Assembly: GCA_964474905.1 (NCBI GenBank)
Contig: CAYYUP010000001.1
Coordinates: forward strand, 367,044-431,043
Direction of reading: 5' to 3'
DNA length: 64,000 bases
From: JADJRG01 sp964474905
GTDB taxonomy: Bacteria; Myxococcota_A; Polyangia; Nannocystales; Nannocystaceae
Numbering within the stretch: the first letter of the stretch is position 1; every line of letters begins with the position of its first letter. Made by a program: the position numbers and the translations under genes. This document shows, one piece after another, positions 42,631 through 51,653 of this stretch. The notes beneath the pieces are model-generated. The model had not been told where the DNA came from. It saw nothing but the letters and a program-made list of their open reading frames with translations, and searched no databases.

Positions 42631-44340
42631 GTGATTACGGTAGTGGTTCATGAGAAAGGGGGACAGACCCAGCGCTTCGCCTTTGAGGGGGATAACTTCT
42701 CGGTCGGTCGCGAGGACGACAATGATCTTGTCCTCGATCGGGTGAACGTCTCGAAGCACCACCTCCGCCTCCGTCGTCATGAGGGCAAGATCGAGTGCCT
42801 CGATCTCGACAGTACAAACGGCACGTACATCAACGGTCGCCGGGTCGGTGCTGCGCGGACCGTTCGACGGACCGATCGGGTCTATGTCGGCGACTACATC
42901 CTGATGCTGGAGGGCGACGATGCCTGCATCTCTGTGCCCGAGCCACCACGGCCGCCAGCGGACTCGAAGAGCAAGTCGCGGCGCCGAGAATCCGCGGCCG
43001 CCGAGGTGCTGCCCGACTTTGTCGAACTCGTCGACGATACCAGCGGTGTTTTTACCTCTGCTGAGCGGGTGCCAGCTGCCGGTGTCGAGAGCACCTATGT
43101 CGATCGGATCGCCAACCAGATCGTCACCTCTGTCTTGCACTCGGTGCCGCGGCTGGATCCTTCAAAATCCAGCGACATCTACGACGACGATCGCGAGCAG
43201 GCGCTCACCGAGATCGACGCGATGATCGCCGACCTCAGGGACTCTCTCCAGCTCGACGCCAACGTCGAGGTCGGGCCGCTCAAGGAGCGCATCGCCCTCG
43301 AGTTGATGGAGTACGGGCCGCTCGGGGATCTGATGCGCGACCAAGAGGTCCGCGAGATCCAGATCGTCGGCTCGGGTCCGATTCACGTGGTCCGAGAGAC
43401 AGGTCCTTCCGAGCGCCTGGACATGCGCTTCACCAGCGAGCGCTCCTTGCAGCTGGCGATCCGCCGGATCGCACGCAAGCGTGGGCTCTTGGTCGACGGG
43501 GCGCAGATCCTCGAGGGCATCGTCGAGCACGGTTTCTACCTCTACGCGCTCCTGCCCCCGCACGCTGCCAAGGCGCCGATCCTCAGCCTTCGCCGGATCC
43601 GTACGGATGCCAACAGCCTCACGGCGTTGGTCCAAGAGCAGGTGCTGAGCGCCGACATGCGCGAGCTCCTGGCGTTGATGTTGCGGGAGTCTCGACGGGT
43701 CGTTGTCTGCGCCTCTGGGGGGGTGAACCTCGACCGTTTTATGCAGGCTGTGGTCAACGAGATTCCAGAGGGGCTTCGCGTCGCTTGCATCTCGGATACC
43801 GGTCGTCTCAGCCACGGGCGTCGCGGCTGGATCCAGGTCCGTCGGATCAAAGATCCTTCGGACTCGATCGATCTCGCGAGCGTCTTAGGTGTGTTGCTTC
43901 GTGGCGGTCTCGATCTCCTGGTGAGCCAACAATGCGGGCAGCAGGACGCCGCGGCGGTGATCGATGCGATCGCTGGGGCGAGTCGCGGTGCGGTTGTCTC
44001 TCTCTGGGGCATCAACGGCGCCCATGCCCTGACGCGTCTGGCCGCGCTTGGATCGACGATGGCCGGCGGAGCTCTTCAGCCGCTCACGGTCTCGGTGGCC
44101 CACGCCATCGACATCATCATTCGCCTCAACAGCGGCGTAAATGCGGAGGCGATGCAGGTCCTCGAGATCATCGAGCCCCACGTGCACGCCGACGGCACCA
44201 TCGAGTACCGACCGCTCTTCGCGGCGAGCAAGGCGGCCGATGGATCGACGGAGTTCAAGGCCACGCTCTCGCTCACGCGTTACCTGCGGGGCCTGCGAGA
44301 TCAGGGCATCGACCTGCCGCCGCGTTTCCACCGAACCTAG
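42631..44340 (+). CDS. FHA domain fused to CpaF/TadA-like ATPase fold without nucleotide motifs
   Basis: 569 residues. FHA (about 2-105: FSVGREDDNDLVLDR, VSKHHLRLRR, STNGTYINGR) is followed by a CpaF-like region (ELMEYGPLGDLMRD, the typical entry into the fold). The Walker A site of CpaF (GGTGSGKT) reads CASGGVNLDRF, the Asp-box EDTAEL reads ISDTGRL, the Walker B/Glu region reads DLLVSQQCGQQ and the His motifs read GASRG and WGIN. So the secretion-ATPase fold is kept without its catalytic residues. GTG start at 42631 chosen; a start at 42511 is also open. Confidence 0.85.
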   Translation: MITVVVHEKGGQTQRFAFEGDNFSVGREDDNDLVLDRVNVSKHHLRLRRHEGKIECLDLDSTNGTYINGRRVGAARTVRRTDRVYVGDYILMLEGDDACISVPEPPRPPADSKSKSRRRESAAAEVLPDFVELVDDTSGVFTSAERVPAAGVESTYVDRIANQIVTSVLHSVPRLDPSKSSDIYDDDREQALTEIDAMIADLRDSLQLDANVEVGPLKERIALELMEYGPLGDLMRDQEVREIQIVGSGPIHVVRETGPSERLDMRFTSERSLQLAIRRIARKRGLLVDGAQILEGIVEHGFYLYALLPPHAAKAPILSLRRIRTDANSLTALVQEQVLSADMRELLALMLRESRRVVVCASGGVNLDRFMQAVVNEIPEGLRVACISDTGRLSHGRRGWIQVRRIKDPSDSIDLASVLGVLLRGGLDLLVSQQCGQQDAAAVIDAIAGASRGAVVSLWGINGAHALTRLAALGSTMAGGALQPLTVSVAHAIDIIIRLNSGVNAEAMQVLEIIEPHVHADGTIEYRPLFAASKAADGSTEFKATLSLTRYLRGLRDQGIDLPPRFHRT

Positions 44341-44403
44341 GCGCTTCAGGCCATTGATGCCCTTTGACTCCGCGCGCCGGAGCCTTGACACTCCGATTCG
44401 CCC

Positions 44404-45582
44404 ATGGACGACGAATCGACGGCTACTTCCCCGCGCCTAAGGCTCAGCGCTCGCCGCTCGATCGAGGCTGTGCTCGATCGCATCGAAGCTCGGCTGCAGG
44501 ACGCAGATGACGGTTTTCATCGCATCGGTGCGGCGGCTTCGCGCCGGGAGCTTGACGGCTCAGGCCTGCCCCCCGAGGCCCAGCTCCTCTGGGAGCGATG
44601 GGACGGCCTCGACCTCGCCTGCTCTGAGGCCGTCATCCTCAGCCTCCAAGATCTGTCTCAAGCGACAGATGTAGCCCTGAGCGAAGGGCGGATCTCCGTC
44701 GGTGATCGGGTGATCGGTGAGCGCGGTCGGGATCTATTTGTGCTCGCCGCCGATCCCTTTGCGGAGGGAGCTGACGTGATCCTGGTCGAAGAGGATGGTG
44801 GCCGTCAGCCCCACTCGTCGACGGTCGAGCGCTTGGTGCTGGCGGTGCTCGGTGAGATCGCGATCCTCTACGACGAGGACGGAGAGTTTTGCGAGGAACT
44901 CTACGGCGATGACGGCGAACTCTTGCCGGCGGTTGAGCGTCGCATGCTCCGCCGTCACCTCGATCTCGACCAGGATGCGCCGCTCGCTCGATTCCGTTTG
45001 GCGCTCTCGCTTCGGCGCTTTGGCGAGCTTCGGGCTGCGGCCACGGAGTTGGGGCAGCTGCATCGTCGGGCTCCTGATTTTGCCTGGGGCAACCACGAAC
45101 GCGGCCGTGTTGCGTTGCTCTTGGGTGATCGCGGCGGCGCGACGCGGGCATTTGATGCCGCTGCTGAGATCGCCGCGAGGACTTCGTTAGAGCCCGAACT
45201 GCGCGCGTACTTCCTTGCGTGGGGGGCGTTAGCGGCCGAAGGGGAGCAGCGAGCTGCGCTGGCGGCCAATGTCTGCGAACTCATGCCGGCCTTCGCTGCA
45301 GCGCAGGAGGCGGGTGTGCGCGAGGCCCTGGAGTTCGAGCATGCAGAGCGTGCGCGTGAGCAACTAGAACTCGGCCTTGCGGTGGCGCCGGCTCATCTCG
45401 GGCTTCTGTCCTTAAGGACAGATGTTGATGAGATCAGCCCGCCGAGTCAGTCGCCGGTTGGCTCGCCGGAGGACTCGCCTCCGAGGACTCGTCCGCCGGG
45501 TCCGAAACCTCGTCGTCGAGATCCAGGGGGAGGAGGGGAGCGTCGTCGTCGTCCTCATCGTCAGGGGAAGGTTCCGCGTTAG
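44404..45582 (+). CDS. SUKH (SMI1/KNR4)-like and TPR protein
   Basis: 392 residues. The N-terminal 150 resemble the SMI1/KNR4 fold: LPPEAQLLWERWDGLDL, then ISVGDRVIGERGRDLFVLAA and DVILVEEDGG with a hydrophobic helix (ERLVLAVLGEIAILY). TPR-like helices follow (ARFRLALSLRRFGELRAAAT; ALLLGDRGGATRAFDAAAEI). SUKH proteins are often immunity proteins, but no toxin gene lies beside this one. The last 50 codons overlap the end of the convergent exoprotein gene by 149 bases and look low-complexity, so the natural stop may once have been near 45421. Confidence 0.62.
   Translation: MDDESTATSPRLRLSARRSIEAVLDRIEARLQDADDGFHRIGAAASRRELDGSGLPPEAQLLWERWDGLDLACSEAVILSLQDLSQATDVALSEGRISVGDRVIGERGRDLFVLAADPFAEGADVILVEEDGGRQPHSSTVERLVLAVLGEIAILYDEDGEFCEELYGDDGELLPAVERRMLRRHLDLDQDAPLARFRLALSLRRFGELRAAATELGQLHRRAPDFAWGNHERGRVALLLGDRGGATRAFDAAAEIAARTSLEPELRAYFLAWGALAAEGEQRAALAANVCELMPAFAAAQEAGVREALEFEHAERAREQLELGLAVAPAHLGLLSLRTDVDEISPPSQSPVGSPEDSPPRTRPPGPKPRRRDPGGGGERRRRPHRQGKVPR
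45406..45421. repeat. Perfect 16-bp palindrome CTGTCCTTAAGGACAG
   Basis: A perfect palindrome 13 bases beyond the stop of the minus-strand exoprotein gene and inside the plus-strand SUKH frame. It shares the TGTCCT-NN-AGGACA core with the inverted repeat at 27964-27983. Confidence 0.85.
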
Positions 45583-47269
45583 CGGCAGCCTCGGGCGCGA
45601 TGTAGGGGGCCGGTACCGCGGCGATCGTCACCTTGCCAGCAGCGGGCTTGGTGTCGGTCGTGCCAGTTGCTTCGGTCTCGGGCGGCAGGGTGAGTTCCCA
45701 GAGGAGCGGATCACCACTCGCGTAGCGGGCTCGAAGAACGAGGACGATGCGCTCGGCAGCGACGGTTGTCGGTAGCTCTGTGACCAGGTTGCGCTTCCCG
45801 GCGAGCAGGCGGACGCGGCGACGGATCGTGCGCTTGCCGGACGTGTCTTGGTGGAGCACGAGCAACTCTGGTTCGACGATATCTGCGTCGAGTTCGAACT
45901 CGATGTTGCGGCCGGCGCGGTCGAGTTCGATCGCAGGCCAGCCCGGGAAGATGAGGTCGAGCAGCGAGCGAGTGGTCGCGGTGGCCCTCGGTAGGAGCAC
46001 CTGCATCTGATCGTTGTAGACCGTGGTGTCGATGTAGGGACGGATCCTGCCGGCATCGTCGGTATCGAAGGCGGCGAGGGGGCGACCGGTCGCACTTAAC
46101 AGGTAACCGCGCTCGGCGGGCCAGGGGCTGAGGCGGGCGCCAGCGACCTCGATCGGGTCGAGCAGGCTATCGGCGAGAAGAGTCGCGGCGGCGGCCTCCG
46201 GATCACTTTTGGTCTCGATGAACGCGGGCGTCGGCACCGAGGACTCGGAGAAGAAACGACCCGCGGTGAAGACTCCCAGGCCAATCTCGGCGGTCTCGGT
46301 GGTGCCGATGAGATGCCCGGCGAGGCTCGGTACCAGGGGAATGCCGCGGGCTCGGCCGATCGCTTGGGCGTCGCTTGGCAAGGGCAGGTCGCTGCGGCCG
46401 TAGCGGGTCTTGGCGAGTTCTTGGAGGGGCAGGCCGCGATCCCCTGGGGAGCGTGAGAGCGCGGCAAAGAAAGCACCTGCGTCTGCGCGAGCGTGGGCAG
46501 GTACGGAGAGGTCTTGGGCGACGTGCAGCAGGGCGCCGACGCAGATCAGCGCCATCGCCAGATGGTGGGCGCGGGCGGCCGGATTTGGATCGAGGTAGGC
46601 GCGCTCGAGGTGGCCGTAGAGCCGCGGTGGGGCGACGACATCGGTCGGGTCTTTGAGCCAGGCAACTGCTGAGAGGCCGTGACCGTCGAAGCTCGTCCTG
46701 TTGACGCTCGCGGCGAGCGGTGCCCCGTTGCGACGAGCGAGGCGGAGGCGGAGGAGCCAGCGGGGCAGCTTTGGATCGCTCCACGTCTCGGCTGCCGGGT
46801 CCTTGGGATCGATGAAGTGATGGACCTCGCGAGCCGAGGGCGAGAGCTCCGCGAGCACGCCGAGTTCGATCCAGGCGGCGGCGCTCATCTGCCAGCGCTC
46901 GTCCTCGATGCAGTAGCGTTGGGAGACGGTGGGCGCCTCTTTGCCGGGGCAGCTGCCGGGACCGCCGAGGGGCCGGCTGCCGGTGGCGTCGCTCGCCCGG
47001 AGGATCGCGGTATGGAGAAATCTACGCTCCGTCGGGCTCAGCCGTTCGGGCTCGATACGCAACGGAGAGAAGAGCCCTCGGGTCAGCTCGGAGCCCGCCA
47101 TCCATCGCAGGTGCACAGCGCTTTGGTGGAGGCCCGCGTCGACGATGCCCAGGTGTGTCACCGACGGATCCCAGGCGGCAGCCGGTCGCGGAGAAGCGAC
47201 GCTCGTGAGCAGCGCAAAGGCGATCACCAGGGCGCGCCCCAGGCGAGGAGCTGATGCACGTGCGCTCAT
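45434..47269 (-). CDS. Secreted zinc phospholipase C / P1 nuclease-like protein
   Basis: 611 residues with a signal peptide (LVIAFALLTSVASPRPAAAWD). Mature N-terminus W (AWDPSVTHLG), then ELSPSAREVHHFIDP and CVGALLHVAQDLSVPAHARAD, which match the Trp and His/Asp zinc ligands of the phospholipase C/P1 nuclease fold (HxxxD in the last motif). The C-terminal third has a beta-rich domain (PELLVLHQDTSGKRTIRRRV) and an acidic Pro tail. Substrate unknown: phospholipids or nucleic acid. It begins 4 bases inside the end of the partner lipoprotein gene, so the two form an operon. Confidence 0.75.
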   Translation of the reverse strand: MSARASAPRLGRALVIAFALLTSVASPRPAAAWDPSVTHLGIVDAGLHQSAVHLRWMAGSELTRGLFSPLRIEPERLSPTERRFLHTAILRASDATGSRPLGGPGSCPGKEAPTVSQRYCIEDERWQMSAAAWIELGVLAELSPSAREVHHFIDPKDPAAETWSDPKLPRWLLRLRLARRNGAPLAASVNRTSFDGHGLSAVAWLKDPTDVVAPPRLYGHLERAYLDPNPAARAHHLAMALICVGALLHVAQDLSVPAHARADAGAFFAALSRSPGDRGLPLQELAKTRYGRSDLPLPSDAQAIGRARGIPLVPSLAGHLIGTTETAEIGLGVFTAGRFFSESSVPTPAFIETKSDPEAAAATLLADSLLDPIEVAGARLSPWPAERGYLLSATGRPLAAFDTDDAGRIRPYIDTTVYNDQMQVLLPRATATTRSLLDLIFPGWPAIELDRAGRNIEFELDADIVEPELLVLHQDTSGKRTIRRRVRLLAGKRNLVTELPTTVAAERIVLVLRARYASGDPLLWELTLPPETEATGTTDTKPAAGKVTIAAVPAPYIAPEAAANAEPSPDDEDDDDAPLLPLDLDDEVSDPADESSEASPPASQPATDSAG

Positions 47270-48465
47270 GGCTGGCCTCCTTGGTCGTCGTCGTCGTCGC
47301 CCGTCGAAAAGTCGAGAGCAGCATCACTTGGTTCGTCGTCATTGACGTCGGTCTTGGAACCGACGGGGGTGCTCGTGAGGCGGTCGAGGTTTCGCTGGAT
47401 CTCAGCGGCGATCACCAGCAGCGTCGCCAGATCGGCGCACTGCATGTCGCCGCAGGTCAGGAGAACACCCGCCGCTTCGTCGCGGTCGATAAACGCGACG
47501 GCGTAGACAGCGTTGGCTTCGAGGGTCCAGGTCTCGGGGGTGATCTCGTCGCCTTTTTGGGCGCCGACCATTGTGGTTTCGATGGTCTCGATGACCGGAT
47601 CCATGCCGCCCGGAGGTGCTTGCCAGACGCGCAGCGAGATGTCGTAGGGCTCGTCGCGATCCTGTGCGCGGTAATGCACACCGTGATAGAAGCTCGTGTG
47701 CTCGAGGTCGGTCAGCTCGCTGACGTCAAAGCGATCCTGGGTGCGGGTGCGCTGGCGGATCTCATCGGGGGTGAGCAGTGCGCTCGCGTCGAGCCAGGCG
47801 TCGCCTCCGCGCTTCGCCACGTTTGGGGTCTTCGATGCCTTGGTGCCGCGCGTTTTTGGGCCTGCGCCGCCGAGTTCGTTGAGGAGATCGAGGTTGGCGA
47901 GATCGGCCTCCCAGGCGGCGAGTGACTGGATCGCTCGCGGTGCCACCAGGTAGGCGAGGTGCTCCGCGTGCGAGTCGCTCTCTCGCCACTTGCGCAGGGC
48001 GACCTTGTTTTGGCGGACTGTAAAATCGGTGCGTGGCTCGCCATCGAGCTTGCTCTCGGAGCGATAGCCGACGTAGCCGCGGCGGTAGATGACCAGCGAG
48101 AACGTGACCAAGCGAACGCTGCGTCCGCGGATCTGGAGCGGCGCCTTGGAGATGCGATAGCGCCCGGCGGCGTCGGTTGTGGTCTCGAAGGATTCGGAGC
48201 CGTAGGGGCCGATGAAGCCGTCGCCGCGATCGTAGGACCAAATGCCGACCACCGTCGCGTTGGCGACCGGCTTGCCGGTGGTTTCGTCGATCACCTGACC
48301 GTCAAAGGGGCCGACGAGGGTCGCGTCGGTGACCTGATCACGAGCGCCGACGAACGTCGCCGGCCGGACCAGGGGGGCGCAGGCGACGAGCGAAAGGGTG
48401 ACAAGTGCGACCCAGAGCCCGGGGAGCGGGAGCGGGGAGATTGTCTTTGCGGGGGAGGCGCTCAA
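47266..48465 (-). CDS. Lipoprotein with carboxypeptidase-regulatory-like domain
   Basis: About 399 residues. The lipobox is LSLVACAPLV. The open frame reaches 48588 (GTG), but this would place 70 residues before the Cys; the TTG at 48465 gives a normal signal, so it is preferred with low certainty. A beta-sandwich domain (DGQVIDETTGKPVANATVVG; TTDAAGRYRISKAPL) matches the carboxypeptidase-regulatory family. The rest is mixed, with an acidic D-rich tail (DFSTGDDDDDQGGQP). It overlaps the exoprotein gene by 4 bases, so the pair is translationally coupled. Confidence 0.78.
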   Translation of the reverse strand: MSASPAKTISPLPLPGLWVALVTLSLVACAPLVRPATFVGARDQVTDATLVGPFDGQVIDETTGKPVANATVVGIWSYDRGDGFIGPYGSESFETTTDAAGRYRISKAPLQIRGRSVRLVTFSLVIYRRGYVGYRSESKLDGEPRTDFTVRQNKVALRKWRESDSHAEHLAYLVAPRAIQSLAAWEADLANLDLLNELGGAGPKTRGTKASKTPNVAKRGGDAWLDASALLTPDEIRQRTRTQDRFDVSELTDLEHTSFYHGVHYRAQDRDEPYDISLRVWQAPPGGMDPVIETIETTMVGAQKGDEITPETWTLEANAVYAVAFIDRDEAAGVLLTCGDMQCADLATLLVIAAEIQRNLDRLTSTPVGSKTDVNDDEPSDAALDFSTGDDDDDQGGQP

Positions 48466-48600
48466 TTGACGCTCTGCCAGGGGGCCGATACCCTGACGTT
48501 CCGTTGAGAGCGCGTGTCTATCCCACGCCGCCGACGCTGGCAAGCCTTCCGGGCAGGCCTCGGGCGCCACACAGACAGTTGAGGACACTTGTCGGAGTCG

Positions 48601-49815
48601 ATGCCATGTCCAGCCTGTGGTAGCCCAATCGGGGCAGCGGGGGCGGATTGCGGGGTCTGTGGCTACGATCTGAGCCAGTCCCGCAGTCCGGCTCAGAGCG
48701 CCGAGAAGTGCTCGCGCTGCGGCTCTCCGCTGGGCAATGATTTCCAGTTTTGTCAGGTCTGCGGCCTCGCCATCGGCCTCCGTGCTCCGCGCCCGCAGAC
48801 CCAGCGTCTCAAGGTCCTGACCACCGAGGTGCGCAAGCTGCGAAAGCGATCCACTGCGGGGGAGCGCTCAGAACCCCGAGAAGATTTTTCGATCGTCGCC
48901 AAAGAGCCGCCAAAACGGGGTCCGCGACGCGGTGCTGCGAGCAGTCGTGCCGGGGCTCGTGGGCCTGCGCCTCAAGCGCCAGCCGCTGTGTCGACGCCTG
49001 CAGCTGCCGAGACTGTATCTGCACCCGAAACGGTATTGGCGCCCGCACCGGCCCCTGCGCAGACCACGCCTTCCTGGAACGCCCACGCGGTCGCAGGCGT
49101 GCGAGAGCCGGTTCCGGTGGCGTCCTCTGCTTCTTCGGGGGAGCACGTCGCCGAGGCAGGGGCACTGCGCCTGGTCCTGGTCAATCGCGACGGCAGCGAT
49201 GGCGAGAGCTTCTTCTTTCCCGACGCAGCGCTCACGCTCGGTCGGCGGGATAGCGATCTCTCCTTTGCCCAGGACGAATTTCTCTCGCCGGTGCACGCCC
49301 GCCTGGAGCCGCGTACGGATGGAATTTGGCTGGTCGATCTCGGCAGCCTCAACGGGATCTTTCTTCGGATCAGCACGACGATGCCGGTCTTCCCGGGGGA
49401 TTTGATCCTCCTCGGGCACCAGCTCTTGCGTCTCGACAATGTGCCGGATCTACCGGCCGAGGCCGACGTCGAGGTCGATGGAGCGCGCCTCTTTGGTACG
49501 CCTCTCGATCCGGCCTGGGCCTGCCTGACCCGCATCGGTTACGGCGGAGCGACGGCGGAGTCCTACTTTCTGCGCTCGACGGTCGTCGTCTTCGGTCGCG
49601 AGCAGGGCGACATCGTCTTCGGCGATGATGCCTTCATCAGTCGCCAGCACGCGCAGCTCGGGGTCACCGTCGACGGCGCGGCGATGTCCGTGAGCCTCAC
49701 CGATCTCGACTCCGCAAACGGCACCTACATGAAGATCCGTGACGAAGTGCGGATCAATGTCGGTGACATGTTTCGCATCGGCGACCAGATCTTTCGCTTG
49801 AGGATGGATCCCTAA
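48601..49815 (+). CDS. Zinc-ribbon protein with two FHA domains
   Basis: 404 residues. Two N-terminal zinc ribbons (CPACGSPIGAAGADCGVCG; CSRCGSPLGNDFQFCQVCG) and a Pro/Ala linker lead to two FHA domains (about 195-280: ALTLGRRDSDLSFAQDEFLS, LGSLNGIFL; about 300-400: VVVFGREQGDIVFGDDAFIS, DSANGTYMK). Both keep the GR, SxxH-type and NGT/NGI positions. The gene ends one base before the PP2C start, so the pair are coupled. Likely a phosphothreonine adaptor. TTG 48589 is an alternative start. Confidence 0.9.
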   Translation: MPCPACGSPIGAAGADCGVCGYDLSQSRSPAQSAEKCSRCGSPLGNDFQFCQVCGLAIGLRAPRPQTQRLKVLTTEVRKLRKRSTAGERSEPREDFSIVAKEPPKRGPRRGAASSRAGARGPAPQAPAAVSTPAAAETVSAPETVLAPAPAPAQTTPSWNAHAVAGVREPVPVASSASSGEHVAEAGALRLVLVNRDGSDGESFFFPDAALTLGRRDSDLSFAQDEFLSPVHARLEPRTDGIWLVDLGSLNGIFLRISTTMPVFPGDLILLGHQLLRLDNVPDLPAEADVEVDGARLFGTPLDPAWACLTRIGYGGATAESYFLRSTVVVFGREQGDIVFGDDAFISRQHAQLGVTVDGAAMSVSLTDLDSANGTYMKIRDEVRINVGDMFRIGDQIFRLRMDP

Positions 49816-50673
49816 GTGGCTCAGATCGAAATCTTCGCCCGGACTGAGGTGGGCTGCATCCGCAGCCGCAACGAGGATCGATTCCTGGTGATCAACTTGA
49901 GCAACGGTGATCGCTCTTTGCAGCCCCATTCGCGGATCCACCCGCTAGGGCCCAAGGGCACGTTGCTGGCAGTCTGCGATGGAATGGGCGGGGCTGCGGG
50001 AGGGGACGTCGCCGCCGGGCTCGCAGTCGATGCGCTCGCGACAGCCCTGCAATCGAGCTCTCCTTTTGCGTCGATGACGAGCGTGCAAGAGGCGCTGATC
50101 GAGGGCACTCGCGAGGCCAATACAAAGATCCTCGAGGTCGCCGGCGAAGACCCGACCCTCCGGGGCATGGGCACAACGGTCACCGCGGCGCTGCTGCACG
50201 GGCCTGAGTTGGCGCTCGTGCATGTCGGGGATTCTCGGGCGTACCTCCGTCGTGGTCGTGCGCTCCATCAGCTGACCACCGATCACAGTGTCGTCGGTCA
50301 AATGGTTGCGGCTGGTCGGATCAGCGGCGAAGAAGCTCGCCAGCTCGACAATCGCAACGTGCTTCTGCAGGCGCTCGGGGTGATGGAGCGCATCGGCCCG
50401 GAGCTGGTCACGACGACATTGCGGGCGGGCGACATCCTGCTGCTGTGCAGCGACGGGCTCAATACGCCGCTCTCCGACGAGCAAATCCTCGACCAGCTGC
50501 TTCGCTACGAGGATCCGATGCGCTGCTGCCGGGCTCTGACCGAGGCGGCCTGTGCCGAAGGCGGTCCCGACAATGTCACCGTCATCGTCGCTCGTTTCAC
50601 CGGCGACGGCCTCGAGATCCCTCGCGGTCGCGAGCCGGTCAACCTCAACCGACATCAGGTCACGATCGGCTAA
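49816..50673 (+). CDS. PP2C-type Ser/Thr protein phosphatase
   Basis: 285 residues. The PP2C motifs are complete: RSRNEDRFLV, LAVCDGMGGAAGGDVAA (metal-binding Asp), LVHVGDSRAYLRRG, DHSVVGQMVAAGRIS and GGPDNVTVIVARF. It removes phosphate from Ser/Thr, using Mn or Mg. The GTG start follows the previous stop without a gap (TAAGTG). With the upstream FHA adaptor it suggests control of a phosphothreonine signal; its kinase partner is not in this operon. Confidence 0.95.
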   Translation: MAQIEIFARTEVGCIRSRNEDRFLVINLSNGDRSLQPHSRIHPLGPKGTLLAVCDGMGGAAGGDVAAGLAVDALATALQSSSPFASMTSVQEALIEGTREANTKILEVAGEDPTLRGMGTTVTAALLHGPELALVHVGDSRAYLRRGRALHQLTTDHSVVGQMVAAGRISGEEARQLDNRNVLLQALGVMERIGPELVTTTLRAGDILLLCSDGLNTPLSDEQILDQLLRYEDPMRCCRALTEAACAEGGPDNVTVIVARFTGDGLEIPRGREPVNLNRHQVTIG

Positions 50674-50675
50674 AA

Positions 50676-51653
50676 ATGGCTGCTTGGACCCTTCTCACCG
50701 GCGGCGCCGGTTTCATAGGCTCGCATCTAGTCGACGCCTTGCTCGCCGACAACCGCCCCGTACTGGTCATCGATCGCGCCGTCGCGGAGCCCCGTGGGCG
50801 TTCCAACCTCGCTGCACATGTCGATGATCCGCGCCTGCGGGTCGTCTGCGCCGATGTCGGGGAGCCCCTGGCACCGCAGTTAGAGCCCCATCTCCAGGAG
50901 ATCCAAGAGGTTCGAGCGGTGGTCCACCTGGCGGCCCAAATCGCCGTTGCGCGCTCGCTCGACGAGCCGATCGCCGACGCCCAAGACAACCTGATTGGCA
51001 CCCTAGAGGTCGCGCGTCTCGCCCGATCGCTCGGGGCTCGTCTGGTCTTCGCCTCCTCCGCGGCCGTTTACGGGGTCAGCGAGGCCTTACCGGTGGTCGA
51101 GGAGGATGCAGGTTGGCCGCCTTCGCCCTACGGGATCCACAAGCTGGCCGCCGAGATGCACCTTCGTGTCCAAGCGCGCTTGCCCGACAACCCGCTCTCT
51201 GCCCTGAGCTTGCGCTTCTTTAATGTCTACGGCTCCCGCCAGGATCCCGCGAGTCCCTACGCGGGGGTGATCGCTCGTTTTGTCGATCGGGCGCTCGCCA
51301 ACGAGGCGCTCGAGATCTTTGGCGATGGACAACAGACTCGAGACTTCATCCACGTCAGCGATGTTGTCCAGGCGATCCTCGCCGCCTGCGAACGCGGTCC
51401 CAGCGATGGCACGCCGATCAACATCGGCGGTGGCCAAGAGATTTCGATCCGGGAGCTCGCCGAGCGGGTCGTGGCGATCACAGGGAGCGAGAGTTCGATC
51501 CTGCATCTGCCCGCCCGCAGCGGCGAGGTCCGGCGTTCACGCGCCTCTGTCGAACGGAGCACGACCCATCTCGGGATCCGTCCGACCATCGATCTCGACC
51601 GTGGATTGCGCGAATTTGCGGCTTGGGTCGCGGGTCTCGCCAACGACTCTTGA
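50676..51653 (+). CDS. NAD-dependent sugar-nucleotide epimerase (UDP-glucose 4-epimerase type)
   Basis: 325 residues of an extended short-chain dehydrogenase. NAD-binding GGAGFIGSHLVDALL, catalytic Ser-Tyr-Lys region (SSAAVYG; SPYGIHKLAAEMH), and the usual RFFNVYGSRQDPASPYAG. The ATG is 2 bases after the PP2C stop; no ribosome-binding site is visible. The product specificity (glucose/galactose or GlcNAc-type) cannot be set from the sequence. It may make surface polysaccharide precursors. Confidence 0.88.
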   Translation: MAAWTLLTGGAGFIGSHLVDALLADNRPVLVIDRAVAEPRGRSNLAAHVDDPRLRVVCADVGEPLAPQLEPHLQEIQEVRAVVHLAAQIAVARSLDEPIADAQDNLIGTLEVARLARSLGARLVFASSAAVYGVSEALPVVEEDAGWPPSPYGIHKLAAEMHLRVQARLPDNPLSALSLRFFNVYGSRQDPASPYAGVIARFVDRALANEALEIFGDGQQTRDFIHVSDVVQAILAACERGPSDGTPINIGGGQEISIRELAERVVAITGSESSILHLPARSGEVRRSRASVERSTTHLGIRPTIDLDRGLREFAAWVAGLANDS

